From: Bog-473 sp963751335
GTDB lineage: Bacteria; Actinomycetota; Acidimicrobiia; Acidimicrobiales; RAAP-2
Assembly (NCBI GenBank): GCA_963751335.1
Contig: CAVVUB010000004.1
Coordinates: 62,001 to 126,000, forward strand
Length of the DNA: 64,000 bases
Reading direction: 5' to 3'
Shown: positions 54,382 through 63,371 of the stretch, in pieces
Layout: each line of letters begins with the position of its first letter
How positions within the stretch are numbered: the first letter of the stretch is position 1
Made by a program: the position numbers and the translations under genes
The notes under the pieces: model-generated
Databases searched by the model: none
Told to the model about the DNA's origin: nothing
What the model saw: only the letters and a program-made list of their open reading frames with translations

Positions 54382-55839
54382 GTGAGGGCCCTCGTTCCGC
54401 CGGGCCGCTGGCCGGCCGGTCCCGCCCTTCCTCCGGGCCTGACCCTGCCCGACGTCTGGTCGGCCCGCTGGACCGCTCGCCCCGGTGCCCCCGTGCTGGT
54501 CGACGGCTGGGACCGCCGGGTGCTCGACGGCGCCGCCATGGCCGAGGGCACGGCCCGGGCGGCTGCGGCCCTCGCCTCCGCCGGCGTGACCCCGGGCGAG
54601 CGTGTCCTGTGGTCTGCCCGGGCCACCCTCGAGTCGGTCCAGGCTCTGCTCGGCGTCCTGCGCGCCGGTGCCGTGCTCGTGACCGTCAACCCCTCGGCCA
54701 CCGACGCCGAGCTCGTCCATGTCGTGGCGGACTGCGCGCCCACGGTGGTGATCACCGACGACGTGGAACGCCACGACGTCGCGTCGCCCCTCACCGTGCT
54801 CGCCGTCGACCAGGTGCTCGAGCGGACGACGTCCCCCTCCCTCGAGCTGCCCCGCCTCGCTCCGGAGGCCGACGCGCTCATCGTGTACACCTCGGGCACC
54901 ACTGGCCGGCCCAAGGGCGCGGTCCACACCCACGCCTCATTGCTGGCCGGAGTCAGCGCCTTGATCCAGGCCTGGGACTGGCAGCCCGACGACCGGTTGT
55001 TGCTGGCCCTGCCCCTCTTTCACGTGCACGGGCTCGGCGCCGGCCTCTTCGGCACGCTGACCGCCGGCGCTTCGGCCATGGTGTTCGACCGCTTCGACGA
55101 GGAGGCCATCGTGACCGCCCGCGGGGCGACCATGTTCTTCGGCGTGCCCACGATGTACCACCGCTTGGCCGCCTCGGGTCGCGCCGGTCGCCTGGCTCCG
55201 CTGCGCCTCTGCGTATGCGGCTCCGCCCCCTTGGCCGCCGAGCTTTGGCACGACCTGCGCTGCCAGGGCGTCGAGGTGCTGGAGCGCTACGGAATGACCG
55301 AGACACTCCTCACGCTGTCGAACCCGCTGCGGGGTGAGCGCCGTCCCGGAGCCGTCGGCCGGCCGCTGCCCGGTGTCGAAGCGGCGCTCGAGGAGGTCGA
55401 CGAGGACGGGGTCGGGGAATTGCTCGTCCGTGGCCGCCCGTTGTGCCGCGGCTACTGGGGCGGCGCGGACACCTTGGTGGACGCCGACGGTTGGTTCGCC
55501 ACGGGCGACCTGGCCTCGGTGGCCGACGACGGCTACGTCGCCATCGAGGGTCGGCGGAGCGAACTGATCATCACCGGCGGCCACAACGTCTATCCCGCCG
55601 AGGTCGAGGCCGTCCTGGCCCGTCATCCCGGCGTCGACGAGGTGGCCGTGGTGGGTCTGCCCTCAGCCGAGTGGGGTGAGACCGTCGTGGCCTTCGTGGT
55701 CGGTGCGCCCGACCCGGCCGAGCTGGCTGACCTGGCCGAAGCCGAGCTGGCTCCGTTCAAACGACCCCGCGAGCTGCGCCTGGTCGACTCCCTGCCCCGC
55801 AACGCCCTGGGCAAGGTGGTGCGCAAAGAGCTCCGCTGA
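54382..55839 (+). CDS. Acyl-CoA synthetase, MatB (malonyl-CoA ligase)-like
   Basis: A 485-residue ANL ligase. The ATP motif is VYTSGTTGRPKGAVH; LALPLFHVHGLGAGLFGTL is typical of malonyl-CoA synthetases, and GYWGGADTLVDADGWFATGDL, GRRSELIITGGHNVYPAEVE and the catalytic lysine in NALGKVVRKEL are visible. It would activate malonate or methylmalonate with CoA and ATP, feeding fatty-acid or polyketide synthesis; a different short acid is possible. GTG 54382 is chosen over the in-frame TTG 54379. It has no close functional neighbour; a GYD-domain gene follows 42 bases later. Confidence 0.83.
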   Translation: MRALVPPGRWPAGPALPPGLTLPDVWSARWTARPGAPVLVDGWDRRVLDGAAMAEGTARAAAALASAGVTPGERVLWSARATLESVQALLGVLRAGAVLVTVNPSATDAELVHVVADCAPTVVITDDVERHDVASPLTVLAVDQVLERTTSPSLELPRLAPEADALIVYTSGTTGRPKGAVHTHASLLAGVSALIQAWDWQPDDRLLLALPLFHVHGLGAGLFGTLTAGASAMVFDRFDEEAIVTARGATMFFGVPTMYHRLAASGRAGRLAPLRLCVCGSAPLAAELWHDLRCQGVEVLERYGMTETLLTLSNPLRGERRPGAVGRPLPGVEAALEEVDEDGVGELLVRGRPLCRGYWGGADTLVDADGWFATGDLASVADDGYVAIEGRRSELIITGGHNVYPAEVEAVLARHPGVDEVAVVGLPSAEWGETVVAFVVGAPDPAELADLAEAELAPFKRPRELRLVDSLPRNALGKVVRKELR

Positions 55840-55881
55840 GGGACCCCGGGGGTGGCCGGGGGCCTGCGGTAGCGTGAGCGG

Positions 55882-56181
55882 ATGCCAGCCTTCCTCATGC
55901 TGTCGACGGTGGGGCCAGACGGTGCGACGACCCTGACCGAGAACCCCGAACGCCTCAAGGCCGTGAACGCCGAGGTGGAGGCGATGGGGGTGAAGGTGGT
56001 GGCCCAGTGGGCGCTCCTCGGCCAGTACGACTTCGCCACCGTGCTCGAGGCGCCCGACGAAATGACCATGGCCCGGGTCTCACTGGTCCTCGGCTCACGG
56101 GGCACGCTCAAGACCCTGACCATGGCGGCCATCCCGATCGACGACTACGTCGATGGCGTGTTGCGTGCCCGCAAGGTTTGA
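55882..56181 (+). CDS. GYD-domain protein
   Basis: A 99-residue protein with a GYD-domain-like fold: FLMLSTVGPDGATTL, GVKVVAQWALLGQYDFATVL and a C-terminal TMAAIPIDDYVDGVLRARK. GYD proteins have no settled function, though some sit near ligases and oxidoreductases. The start is ATG 55882. It is 42 bases after the MatB-like gene and convergent with the next small gene. Confidence 0.8.
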   Translation: MPAFLMLSTVGPDGATTLTENPERLKAVNAEVEAMGVKVVAQWALLGQYDFATVLEAPDEMTMARVSLVLGSRGTLKTLTMAAIPIDDYVDGVLRARKV

Positions 56182-56191
56182 CGCCGCCGCC

Positions 56192-56440
56192 TCAGTGCCA
56201 CCAGAAGCCCTGCCGCGTGCGTTCGCGTCGCACGTCGTCACGCACGAAGAGCTCGCCCAGCGTGCTGCCGTCCGACAGACGGCGGATGCGGTAGCCGTCC
56301 TCGGTCACCTCGGCGACTTCGAAGCCGCGCACCCAGGTGCCCTGATACCGGTTCCGTACGTCGACCTTGGTCCCCACGGCGAGCGGGGTGCGCTGACTGA
56401 CGTCGGTCGATTCACCCCCGCCTTCGGTCACGGCCTCCAT
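56192..56440 (-). CDS. Small Tudor-like hypothetical protein
   Basis: An 82-residue protein rich in charged and aromatic residues: VGTKVDVRNRYQGTWVRGFE, AEVTEDGYRIRRLSDGSTL, RRERTRQGFWWH. The pattern of short beta strands with a WVxG core recalls SH3/Tudor-type barrels, but no family was assigned. It is convergent with the GYD gene (11 bases) and divergent from rnhB (20 bases), so its promoter must overlap rnhB's leader. Confidence 0.55.
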   Translation of the reverse strand: MEAVTEGGGESTDVSQRTPLAVGTKVDVRNRYQGTWVRGFEVAEVTEDGYRIRRLSDGSTLGELFVRDDVRRERTRQGFWWH

Positions 56441-56460
56441 CGTACGGAGCGCCGTGCACC

Positions 56461-57255
56461 ATGATTGTCTGCAACCCAGACCTGAGGGAGGAGCGGCGGC
56501 TGCGCCGCGAAGGGCACGAGTGGGTGGCCGGGCTCGACGAGGTCGGTCGCGGGGCCTGGGCCGGACCCCTGACCGTGGGCGTCGCCGTCCTGCGCCCCCG
56601 GGTGACCACGCGCTCCATACCGGCCTGGCTGCGCGACTCCAAGATGCTGAGCGAGGCCAAGCGCGAGCAGATCTTCGACAAGGTCGGGGCCTGGTGCGAG
56701 GCCTGGGCGGTCGGCCACAGCACGCACGACGAGTGCGACGACTGGGGCATGACCGAGGCGCTGCGCGTCGCCGCCCGGCGGGCCCTGTCCGGCTTGGGTC
56801 AGGCCCCTGAAGCCCTCATCATCGACGGTCCGCGGGATCTACTGAGTCACCCCCGGGACCCCTATAGCGGCGTCGTCCGTCCCATTGTGCACGGCGACGC
56901 CAAGTGCGCCTCGGTGGCCGCGGCCTCGGTCCTGGCCAAGGTGGTGCGCGACCGCATCATGCGCGAGGAGGCCGACCACTTCCCCGTCTACAGCTTCGAG
57001 CAGAACAAGGGTTACCCGTCACTCGTTCACCAGACGGCGCTCCGGGGCTATGGGCCTTCGACCATCCATCGCTGCAGCTGGGTCTTCGTACGCGACCTGC
57101 CCTGGCCCGGCCGGGCCCGCTGGTCAGACGACCGCCGCGACCTCGGCGAAGTGACAGGCGACGGGGTGGCCCTGGCCCCGGTCGATCAGGGCCGGCTCTT
57201 CGGTGGCGCAGATCTCCTGGGCCTTCCAGCAACGCGTTCGGAAGCGGCATCCTGA
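56461..57255 (+). CDS. rnhB: Ribonuclease HII
   Basis: A 264-residue RNase HII that removes ribonucleotides from RNA/DNA hybrids. GLDEVGRGAWAGPLTVGVAV holds the DEVGRG active-site motif; LIIDGPRDLL and HGDAKCASVAAASVLAKVVR supply the other catalytic aspartates. The protein is longer than usual because the frame stays open past the family end near SWVFVRDLPWPG: the last 44 residues (57124-57255) are antisense to the end of the convergent dppF gene. The true end may be shorter in function but no earlier stop exists. Confidence 0.92.
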   Translation: MIVCNPDLREERRLRREGHEWVAGLDEVGRGAWAGPLTVGVAVLRPRVTTRSIPAWLRDSKMLSEAKREQIFDKVGAWCEAWAVGHSTHDECDDWGMTEALRVAARRALSGLGQAPEALIIDGPRDLLSHPRDPYSGVVRPIVHGDAKCASVAAASVLAKVVRDRIMREEADHFPVYSFEQNKGYPSLVHQTALRGYGPSTIHRCSWVFVRDLPWPGRARWSDDRRDLGEVTGDGVALAPVDQGRLFGGADLLGLPATRSEAAS

Positions 57256-58167
57256 CGGGGGATTCTGGGGGCTCGGCACGTCGCCTTCGAGCACGATGTG
57301 CTTGCGCGACCGCTCCGCCCTGGGGTCGGGGATGGGGACGGCGGACAGGAGGGCCTGGGTGTAGGGGTGTGCCGGACGGTCGTAGACGTCGACCCGGTCG
57401 CCGATCTCGACGATCTTGCCGAGGTACATGACGGCGACCCGGTCCGAGATGTGGCGCACGACGGACAGGTCGTGCGCAATGAAGAGGTAGGCCACCCCGA
57501 GCTCGTGCTGGATGTTGTCGAGAAGGTTGACCACCCCGGCCTGGATGGACACGTCGAGGGCGGAGACGGGCTCGTCGAGCACGAGCAATTTGGGCTGGAG
57601 CACCAGGGCGCGGGCGATACCGATCCGCTGGCGTTGGCCGCCCGAGAACTCGTTGGGGTAGCGGTTGGCGTGGTATGGCTCGAGCCCCACCAGCTTGAGC
57701 ACGTCGGCCACCTTGGCGTTCACCGTGGCCCGGTTGCCCTCGCCGTGGATGGCCAGCGGCTCGGCGATGGCCTCGCCCACGGGCATGCGTGGATCGAGGG
57801 AGGCAAACGGGTCCTGGAAGACCACCTGGATATTGCGGCGCATCCGTCGCATCTCGGACTTGCTCAGCGCCGTGAGCTCGACACCGTCGAACTTGACCGA
57901 GCCCGAGGTCGGGACGAGCAGCTGCAGAATGGCGCGGCCCGTGGTCGATTTCCCGCATCCGGACTCGCCGACCAGGCCGAGCGTCTCACCCTCGGAGATA
58001 CTGAACGAAACGCCGGACACCGCTTGGACCTCACCGACGTTGTGGCGGATCAAGGTGCCACCACGCAGAGGGAAGTGCTTGACCAGGTCGTTGACCTCGA
58101 GCAGTGTCGCCCCTTCGGCCACCGCCGAGCCCGTCCCGTTGCTCGTCTCGAGGTCGGAGATCGTCAT
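57124..58167 (-). CDS. dppF: Peptide ABC transporter ATP-binding subunit, DppF/OppF
   Basis: A 347-residue ABC ATPase. Walker A is GLVGESGCGKSTTGR, the signature is EFSGGQRQRIGIARAL, Walker B is LLVLDEPVSALDVS, and YLFIAHDLSVVRHISDRVAV follows; a C-terminal cysteine-rich oligopeptide-transporter domain shows RFRTRCWKAQEIC and HPVACHFAE. It pairs with DppD to energise peptide uptake. ATG 58167 overlaps the dppD stop by four bases (ATGA). It is the last gene of the dpp operon; the final 132 bases overlap rnhB on the other strand. Confidence 0.93.
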   Translation of the reverse strand: MTISDLETSNGTGSAVAEGATLLEVNDLVKHFPLRGGTLIRHNVGEVQAVSGVSFSISEGETLGLVGESGCGKSTTGRAILQLLVPTSGSVKFDGVELTALSKSEMRRMRRNIQVVFQDPFASLDPRMPVGEAIAEPLAIHGEGNRATVNAKVADVLKLVGLEPYHANRYPNEFSGGQRQRIGIARALVLQPKLLVLDEPVSALDVSIQAGVVNLLDNIQHELGVAYLFIAHDLSVVRHISDRVAVMYLGKIVEIGDRVDVYDRPAHPYTQALLSAVPIPDPRAERSRKHIVLEGDVPSPQNPPSGCRFRTRCWKAQEICATEEPALIDRGQGHPVACHFAEVAAVV

Positions 58168-59210
58168 GGCACCGTGCTGTCGACGATGCCGTCGGAGAAC
58201 ACCAGGCCGTGGTCCCCACGCCCGACCGCTTCGGCATAGTGGCAGGCGGCTACGTGCTCGCCCGTGGCCGAGGTGACCGACGCCACCACCGTCAGTTCCG
58301 GTTCGACGGACTCGCACAGCTCGGTCGAGAGGGGGCAGCGGGGTGCGAAGGGACAGCCGATGCGGTCGCCCATCATGGAGGGCGGCGCGCCCGGGATCTG
58401 GCGCAGCCGTTCGGTCCCGTCGCTGTCGAGGCGGGGGAGCGAGCCGAGGAGCCCGAGGGTGTAGGGCATCGACGGCTTGTAGAAGACGTCTTCCGCCGTG
58501 CCGATCTCCACCGGGCGCCCGGCGTACATGACCAGGACCCGGTCGGCCAGGCCGGCGATCACCCCCAGGTCGTGTGTGATCAGCAAGAGGGCCGCGTTGG
58601 TCGCGTCCATCGCCGTCTTGAGGGAGTTGAGCACCTGTGCCTGCACCGTCACGTCGAGCGCGGTCGTTGGCTCGTCGGCCAGAATCACCTCGGGGTCGTT
58701 GGCCATGGCGATGGCGATCACCGCACGCTGGCGCATGCCGCCCGAGAACTCGTGGGGGTAGTTGTTGACGCGCTCGGCGGGGTTGGGGATGCCCACCGTC
58801 TTGAGCAGCTCGATGGCACGCGCCTCGGCCTGCTCCTTGTTGAGGTCCTGGTGGGCCCGGATCGCCTCGACGATCTGCCAGCCGATCGTGTACACCGGGT
58901 TCAACGACGTCATCGGGTCCTGGAAGATCATGGAGATGCCGGTGCCCCGCACGCCCGTCAGCTGCTTCTCCTTCAGCCCGAGCACATCGCGGCCCTGGAA
59001 CTTGATGGAGCCCCGGATCTGCGCGCCCTTGGGCAGGAGGCCCATCGCGGCCAGGGCGGTCACCGACTTGCCCGATCCGGACTCGCCCACGATGCCCAGG
59101 ACTTCGCGCGAGACCAGCGAGAAGCTGATGCCGCGGACAGCGTGCACGACCCCGTCCTTCGTCGGGAAGTCGACCTCGAGCTGGTCGACCTGGAGTGCGG
59201 GGTCGGGCAC
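58164..59210 (-). CDS. dppD: Peptide ABC transporter ATP-binding subunit, DppD/OppD
   Basis: A 348-residue ABC ATPase. Walker A is GIVGESGSGKSVTALAAMG, the signature is EFSGGMRQRAVIAIAM, Walker B is VILADEPTTALDVTVQAQVL and LLLITHDLGVIAGLADRVLV follows; the C-terminal cysteine-rich domain has GCPFAPRCPLSTELCE and HVAACHYAE, the usual oligopeptide-transporter zinc/iron site. GTG 59210 shares its first base with the dppC stop, and the gene overlaps dppF by four bases, so translation is coupled. Confidence 0.93.
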   Translation of the reverse strand: MPDPALQVDQLEVDFPTKDGVVHAVRGISFSLVSREVLGIVGESGSGKSVTALAAMGLLPKGAQIRGSIKFQGRDVLGLKEKQLTGVRGTGISMIFQDPMTSLNPVYTIGWQIVEAIRAHQDLNKEQAEARAIELLKTVGIPNPAERVNNYPHEFSGGMRQRAVIAIAMANDPEVILADEPTTALDVTVQAQVLNSLKTAMDATNAALLLITHDLGVIAGLADRVLVMYAGRPVEIGTAEDVFYKPSMPYTLGLLGSLPRLDSDGTERLRQIPGAPPSMMGDRIGCPFAPRCPLSTELCESVEPELTVVASVTSATGEHVAACHYAEAVGRGDHGLVFSDGIVDSTVP

Positions 59211-60211
59211 TAAGCCCTGACCTGGCTCTTCTTCGGGTCGAACGCCTCGCGCAATCCGTCGCCGATCAGGAAGATCGACAGGATGAGAATGATGAGGAGC
59301 ACCACCGGGAAGACGAAGAGCCACCACTCGGTGGTGGCCGAGTCCTGGCCCTGGTCGACCAGGAGGCCGAGCGACACCGCGGGCGGCTGCACGCCGAGGC
59401 CGAGGAAGGACAGGGTGGACTCGAAGATGATGCTGAGGGCCACCGTCAGCGTCGCGTTCACAATGATCGGTCCGACCGCGTTGGGCAGCATGTGCTTGAC
59501 GATGATGCGCCGATTCGTGGCACCGAGCGCCCGCGAGGCCTCGACGAAGTCGCGTTCGCGCAGCGACAGGAAGTCTGCACGCACCAGGCGGGCCACGTAG
59601 GTCCACGACAAGAGGCCGATGATGATTGCCAGCCCCAGCCAGTTGTTGGATTCCTTCGAGAGCTTGTTCGCCAGGACGATCAGGACAGCCAGCACCGGCA
59701 GCACCAGCACCAGGTCGACGAAGCGCATCAGGAGCGAGTCGACCCAGCCCCGGTAGAAGCCGGCAATGGCCCCCACGGTCACGCCGATGATCGTTGCCAT
59801 GGCGGCCACGGTGAGCGCAATCTGAATGTCCTTCTCCACGCCGGCCATGACCTGGGCGAACATGTCGTTGCCGATGGAATTGGTGCCGAACGGGTTCGTC
59901 CACGAGGGTGGGACGTTGAGGTTGTTCGTGATCTCGGTGTAACTGTAAGTCCAGAAGTGGCCGACCAGGACCGAGGCGATGCCGAGCCCGGCGAAGATGC
60001 AGAGCCCGAGAATGGCGAGCCGTTGGTGCAGGAATCGGCTGAGGACGATGCGGGCCTGACTCTTGGCCTCTCCACCGGCCAGACCGTACGCATCCTGGGA
60101 CAACTCCAGCCCGGCACCGACGCTGGCCAGCGTGTGTGAGCCGGCCTCCGTGGTCGCCACGTTCTGGGGCGTCTGGACGACGAAGTTCTCCCGTTGGACC
60201 GGGTCAGCCAT
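59210..60211 (-). CDS. dppC: Peptide ABC transporter permease DppC
   Basis: A 333-residue inner-membrane permease with about six membrane segments. The N-terminal cytoplasmic extension is followed by LAILGLCIFAGLGIASVLVG, and the binding-protein-dependent transport block is RERDFVEASRALGATNRRII with VKHMLPNAVGPIIV, the EAA-type loop that contacts DppD/DppF. PPSWTNPFGTNSIGND is typical of DppC. It overlaps dppB by eight bases and dppD by one. It forms the transmembrane pore with DppB. Confidence 0.93.
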   Translation of the reverse strand: MADPVQRENFVVQTPQNVATTEAGSHTLASVGAGLELSQDAYGLAGGEAKSQARIVLSRFLHQRLAILGLCIFAGLGIASVLVGHFWTYSYTEITNNLNVPPSWTNPFGTNSIGNDMFAQVMAGVEKDIQIALTVAAMATIIGVTVGAIAGFYRGWVDSLLMRFVDLVLVLPVLAVLIVLANKLSKESNNWLGLAIIIGLLSWTYVARLVRADFLSLRERDFVEASRALGATNRRIIVKHMLPNAVGPIIVNATLTVALSIIFESTLSFLGLGVQPPAVSLGLLVDQGQDSATTEWWLFVFPVVLLIILILSIFLIGDGLREAFDPKKSQVRA

Positions 60212-61181
60212 AACGAATCCTTGGGTCGAGGAAGCCGTAGAGGATGTCCGCCAGGAGGTTGAAGAGGATGACGAAGGTGGCGGTGATCAACAGGTAGGCC
60301 AGCATCACGTTGGTGTCGAGGGTGTTCACGCCGGCGAGGTACCACTGGCCGAGGCCCTGCCACCCGAAGACGACTTCGGTCAGGATGGCCCCACCCAGGA
60401 CGGCGGCGAAGTCCAAGGCGATCACGGTGGTCACCGGGATGAGCGCGTTGCGGAGCACGTGGCGAATGAGCACGCGCCGTGAACTCAGACCCTTCGCCCG
60501 GGCCAGGCGCACGTGGTCGGCGTCCAGCGTCTCGATCATGGACGAGCGCTGATAGATGGCCCACGAGGTGTAGGAGACGAGGATGAGGGTGATGACGGGC
60601 AACGCCGTGTGCTCTGCGTAGTCCGGCAACCGGCTGATGAACGAGCCGCTCAACGTCGGACTCTGCTCGCCGTTCGTGTAGAAGATGGTCGTGTTCAGGT
60701 GCTGGTTGACCGGAATGGCCACGAACTCCTTGAGGGCCAGGCCGAGGACGAACACGGGCGTGGCCAGCAAGACGAAGTTGGTCACCGTGATGGACTTGTC
60801 GGTGAGCTTGTTCTGGCGGACTGCCGCCAGGACGCCCAGGGAGATGCCGATGAAGATGGCGATCACCGTGGCGATCACCACCATGCGGAGCGTGATCAGC
60901 AGGTGGGAGATGGCCTGCGACGCCACGTCCTGGCCGTTGATGGTTGTTCCCAGGTCTCCGTGCAGGGCCCCCGTGAACCAGATCCAGTATCGCTGCCAGA
61001 GCGGGTCGTTGAGGTGGAGCAGCTCCTCCCGGTGCACGATTGTGGCGTGGGGGATGTGGGGATTGGCCAGCAGCAGGGACAAGGGGTTGCCCGAGCTGGC
61101 CACCAGGACGAAGACCAGGATCGTCGCGAAAAAGAGGACGACGACGCTGATCAGCAGGCGCCTAATGACGTAGGCGAACAT
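60204..61181 (-). CDS. dppB: Peptide ABC transporter permease DppB
   Basis: A 325-residue permease with about six membrane segments. FAYVIRRLLISVVVLFFATI begins the protein, LGTTINGQDVASQAISHLLI precedes the core, and the EAA-type loop is DADHVRLARAKGLSSRRVLI followed by RHVLRNALIPVTTVIA. GAILTEVVFGWQGLGQWY is a DppB signature. A long periplasmic loop of about 40 residues lies between helices 3 and 4. The start is ATG 61181, 112 bases downstream of dppA with a hairpin in between; the stop overlaps dppC. Confidence 0.93.
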   Translation of the reverse strand: MFAYVIRRLLISVVVLFFATILVFVLVASSGNPLSLLLANPHIPHATIVHREELLHLNDPLWQRYWIWFTGALHGDLGTTINGQDVASQAISHLLITLRMVVIATVIAIFIGISLGVLAAVRQNKLTDKSITVTNFVLLATPVFVLGLALKEFVAIPVNQHLNTTIFYTNGEQSPTLSGSFISRLPDYAEHTALPVITLILVSYTSWAIYQRSSMIETLDADHVRLARAKGLSSRRVLIRHVLRNALIPVTTVIALDFAAVLGGAILTEVVFGWQGLGQWYLAGVNTLDTNVMLAYLLITATFVILFNLLADILYGFLDPRIRYG

Positions 61182-61232
61182 GGATGGATTCTAGGGAGGA
61201 AAAAGCGCTGGTACCAGGGGCAGAAAGAAGTT

Positions 61233-61272
61233 GAGGGAGGGGCCGACCTCTAATAGGCACGACCCCTCCCTC
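61233..61272 (-). terminator. Intercistronic hairpin between dppA and dppB
   Basis: GAGGGAGGGG (61233-61242) pairs perfectly with CCCCTCCCTC (61263-61272) around a 20-base loop. It is 21 bases after the dppA stop. Such a hairpin after the binding-protein gene usually stabilises its mRNA or partly stops transcription, giving more binding protein than permease. Confidence 0.65.
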
Positions 61273-61293
61273 GCATTCAACTGAACCTGTCGA

Positions 61294-63045
61294 CTAGCCC
61301 AGGTGCCAGTCTTCGGCGTTCCAGGTGATGCCAACGCTCGACGTGTTGGGCACGACACCCTTGAGGTTGCTGGACCAGGCGAAGAACTGCGGCTTCTGGT
61401 ACAGCGGCAGGGTGACCATGTTCTTCCACAGGACGGCGTCGGCCTTGTTGAAGTCCTCGGCCTCCTGGGAGATGCTCGGCGCCGACGAGCCCGACTTCAT
61501 CAGCTGGTCCACGGTGGCATTCGCCGAGTGGGTCCAGTTCTGACCGCAGTTGTTCGCGTCCGTGTAGGAGCAGTAGATGGACTGGTTGCCCGACACCGAC
61601 GGGGTGCTGACCCAGGCGAACTCCGCGATCTGGTAGGTGCCGCCAGGCAGGTTCGTCCCGAAGAAGGTGTTGGCATCGAAGTTCTGAATGTTGATCTTGA
61701 TGCCAATGGCCTTCATCTGCTGCTGGAACAGCTCCTCCGTCTGGGCCCGGATGGTGTTGCCGGACGTCGACTGAATGGTGAAGGTCAGGTCCTTACCCTG
61801 CTCGGGTCCGTAGTTGGGCTGGAAGTACCCGTCCGAGCCCTTCTTGAAGCCGAGTTCCTTCAGCAGGCTGGTGGCCTGACTCGTGCTGTAGGCGTACGGC
61901 GTGGCCTTGTAGTCGGACTGGGTGGACACGTACATGCGGCTGCCCAGCGGCTTGATGCCCTTGGAAATCTCGCCGACCGTGCGCTGGATGAGTTGCTGGC
62001 GGTTCACGCCGTGGGCGATCGCCTCGCGTACCTGGAGCTTGGCCAAATAGGGATCGGCCTGGTTGAAGTCGAAGTGCTCGAACTCCAGACCCGGCACGGT
62101 CGCCTTCGTCGTGGCAGGAACCTGACTTGCGTTCTGCACGATCGACAGGTTCACCGTCGAGGGGTTGATAACGTTGACTTCCTTGTTCTGGAGGGCCGGC
62201 ACCAGCTGGCTGTCGTCCGAGAAGAACGTGAAGACGATCTTGTCGAGCTTGCCGGGCGTGCCCCAGTAGTTGGGATTGCGCACCAGCACGAGCGACTGGT
62301 TGGCGTTGTAGCTCTGGATCTTGTACCAGCTCCCCGAGATGGTCTGGTCGGGACCGGTGAACCCGGTGTTCCAGCCGACGACCCGGGAGATGTGGGCCGG
62401 GACCATGGTACCGAAGAGGCTGCGCCAGTCGGCGAAGGCCGGCTTGAAGGTCATGGTCACGGTCTTGCCGTTCGGGCACAGGCCCACGTTGCGATCGGCC
62501 GCGGTCCCAGGATCGCAGGCGGCGCCGCCGGCGGGTTTGGATCCTATGACCGACTGGATCTGGTTGTAGCCGGTGCTCGCCGCGTCGTCGTAGGGCTGGC
62601 CACCCACGTCGGTGTATTGCGGGTAGCCACTCTCAGCCTGCCAGTTATAGATGAAGTCGTCGGCGGTGATGGGCGTACCGTCGGACCACTCTGCCTTGGG
62701 GTTGATGGTGTAGACGATGGTCTGCGGGTTGGTGCTGGACTGCACCGCGCTCTCCAGAAGTTGGCTGTTCAAGACGTACTGCAGCTTGGCGTTGGTGATG
62801 AACGTCGCCGGCCACACCATGTTGAGGATCTCTTGGAGAACAAATTCGTTTGCCGCCGAGGTGTTGATGTTGAACCCGGCCAGGTTCTCGTCGAGCGCCA
62901 TGGTGGCCGTCCCTCCCGACGAGGAGGAAGACGCCTTGGTCGATGCGCCGCTCGTGGCCGGTGTGACGACCATGAACGACATCGTCAGTGCACCCGCCGC
63001 CAGGGCGGCGTACGCCGACCGCTTCAGTAACCCCTTCAATCCCAT
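61294..63045 (-). CDS. dppA: Peptide-binding protein, solute-binding family 5 (DppA/OppA)
   Basis: A 583-residue extracytoplasmic binding protein. The N-terminus has positive charges and a hydrophobic stretch (YAALAAGALTMSFMVVTPA) as a signal peptide; no lipobox cysteine follows, so it may be secreted or held by other means. NPKAEWSDGTPITADDFIYN, LVLVRNPNYWG, REAIAHGVNRQQLIQ and AWSSNLKGVVPN are family 5 blocks. ATG 63045 is chosen for AGGGGAG upstream; the longer frame to 63132 has no signal-like start. It is the first and probably most expressed gene of the dppABCDF operon. Confidence 0.93.
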   Translation of the reverse strand: MGLKGLLKRSAYAALAAGALTMSFMVVTPATSGASTKASSSSSGGTATMALDENLAGFNINTSAANEFVLQEILNMVWPATFITNAKLQYVLNSQLLESAVQSSTNPQTIVYTINPKAEWSDGTPITADDFIYNWQAESGYPQYTDVGGQPYDDAASTGYNQIQSVIGSKPAGGAACDPGTAADRNVGLCPNGKTVTMTFKPAFADWRSLFGTMVPAHISRVVGWNTGFTGPDQTISGSWYKIQSYNANQSLVLVRNPNYWGTPGKLDKIVFTFFSDDSQLVPALQNKEVNVINPSTVNLSIVQNASQVPATTKATVPGLEFEHFDFNQADPYLAKLQVREAIAHGVNRQQLIQRTVGEISKGIKPLGSRMYVSTQSDYKATPYAYSTSQATSLLKELGFKKGSDGYFQPNYGPEQGKDLTFTIQSTSGNTIRAQTEELFQQQMKAIGIKINIQNFDANTFFGTNLPGGTYQIAEFAWVSTPSVSGNQSIYCSYTDANNCGQNWTHSANATVDQLMKSGSSAPSISQEAEDFNKADAVLWKNMVTLPLYQKPQFFAWSSNLKGVVPNTSSVGITWNAEDWHLG

Positions 63046-63371
63046 TGCACTCCCCTTGCTCGTCGGTCGCCCCGGTGACGACCGCTTCGCACCGGCCCCA
63101 ACTGCGTTGAGCAGAGCTTGCGCTCCCCTCAACTCCGGTCGGCAGAAGATTGGCTAAACGTAACCTAAATGCCACATTCTGTGTAGGTCACTGCATCTGA
63201 ATTTCTGCGGAAACGCACGTCCTCGAGATCCGATCCGGCTTGGCGGGGCCCAGGGCACAGGATTCCTGCGTGACAGGCACTGTGACACGGCGGCTGCCTA
63301 AGACTGTGTGTCAGCTGTGAGCCGACTGATTGACCTGTGACGACGCCCCGTTAACATTTGTCACTGAGGCG
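63046..63371. other. 326-base divergent gap before dppA and the DMT transporter
   Basis: No gene is supported. The stretch from about 63155 to 63215 is AT-richer than its surroundings (TAAACGTAACCTAAATGCC, CTGAATTTCTGCGGAAAC) and probably holds the divergent promoters of dppA and of the transporter starting at 63372. No clear operator was identified. Confidence 0.45.

Noticed and set aside
51758..54385. 875-residue plus-strand open frame
   Set aside because: It is the antisense shadow of the GH38 alpha-mannosidase, which has clear catalytic motifs; the plus-strand translation is His/Arg/Gly-rich noise typical of high-GC shadows.
58104..59213. 369-residue plus-strand open frame
   Set aside because: Antisense to dppD; no recognisable domains.
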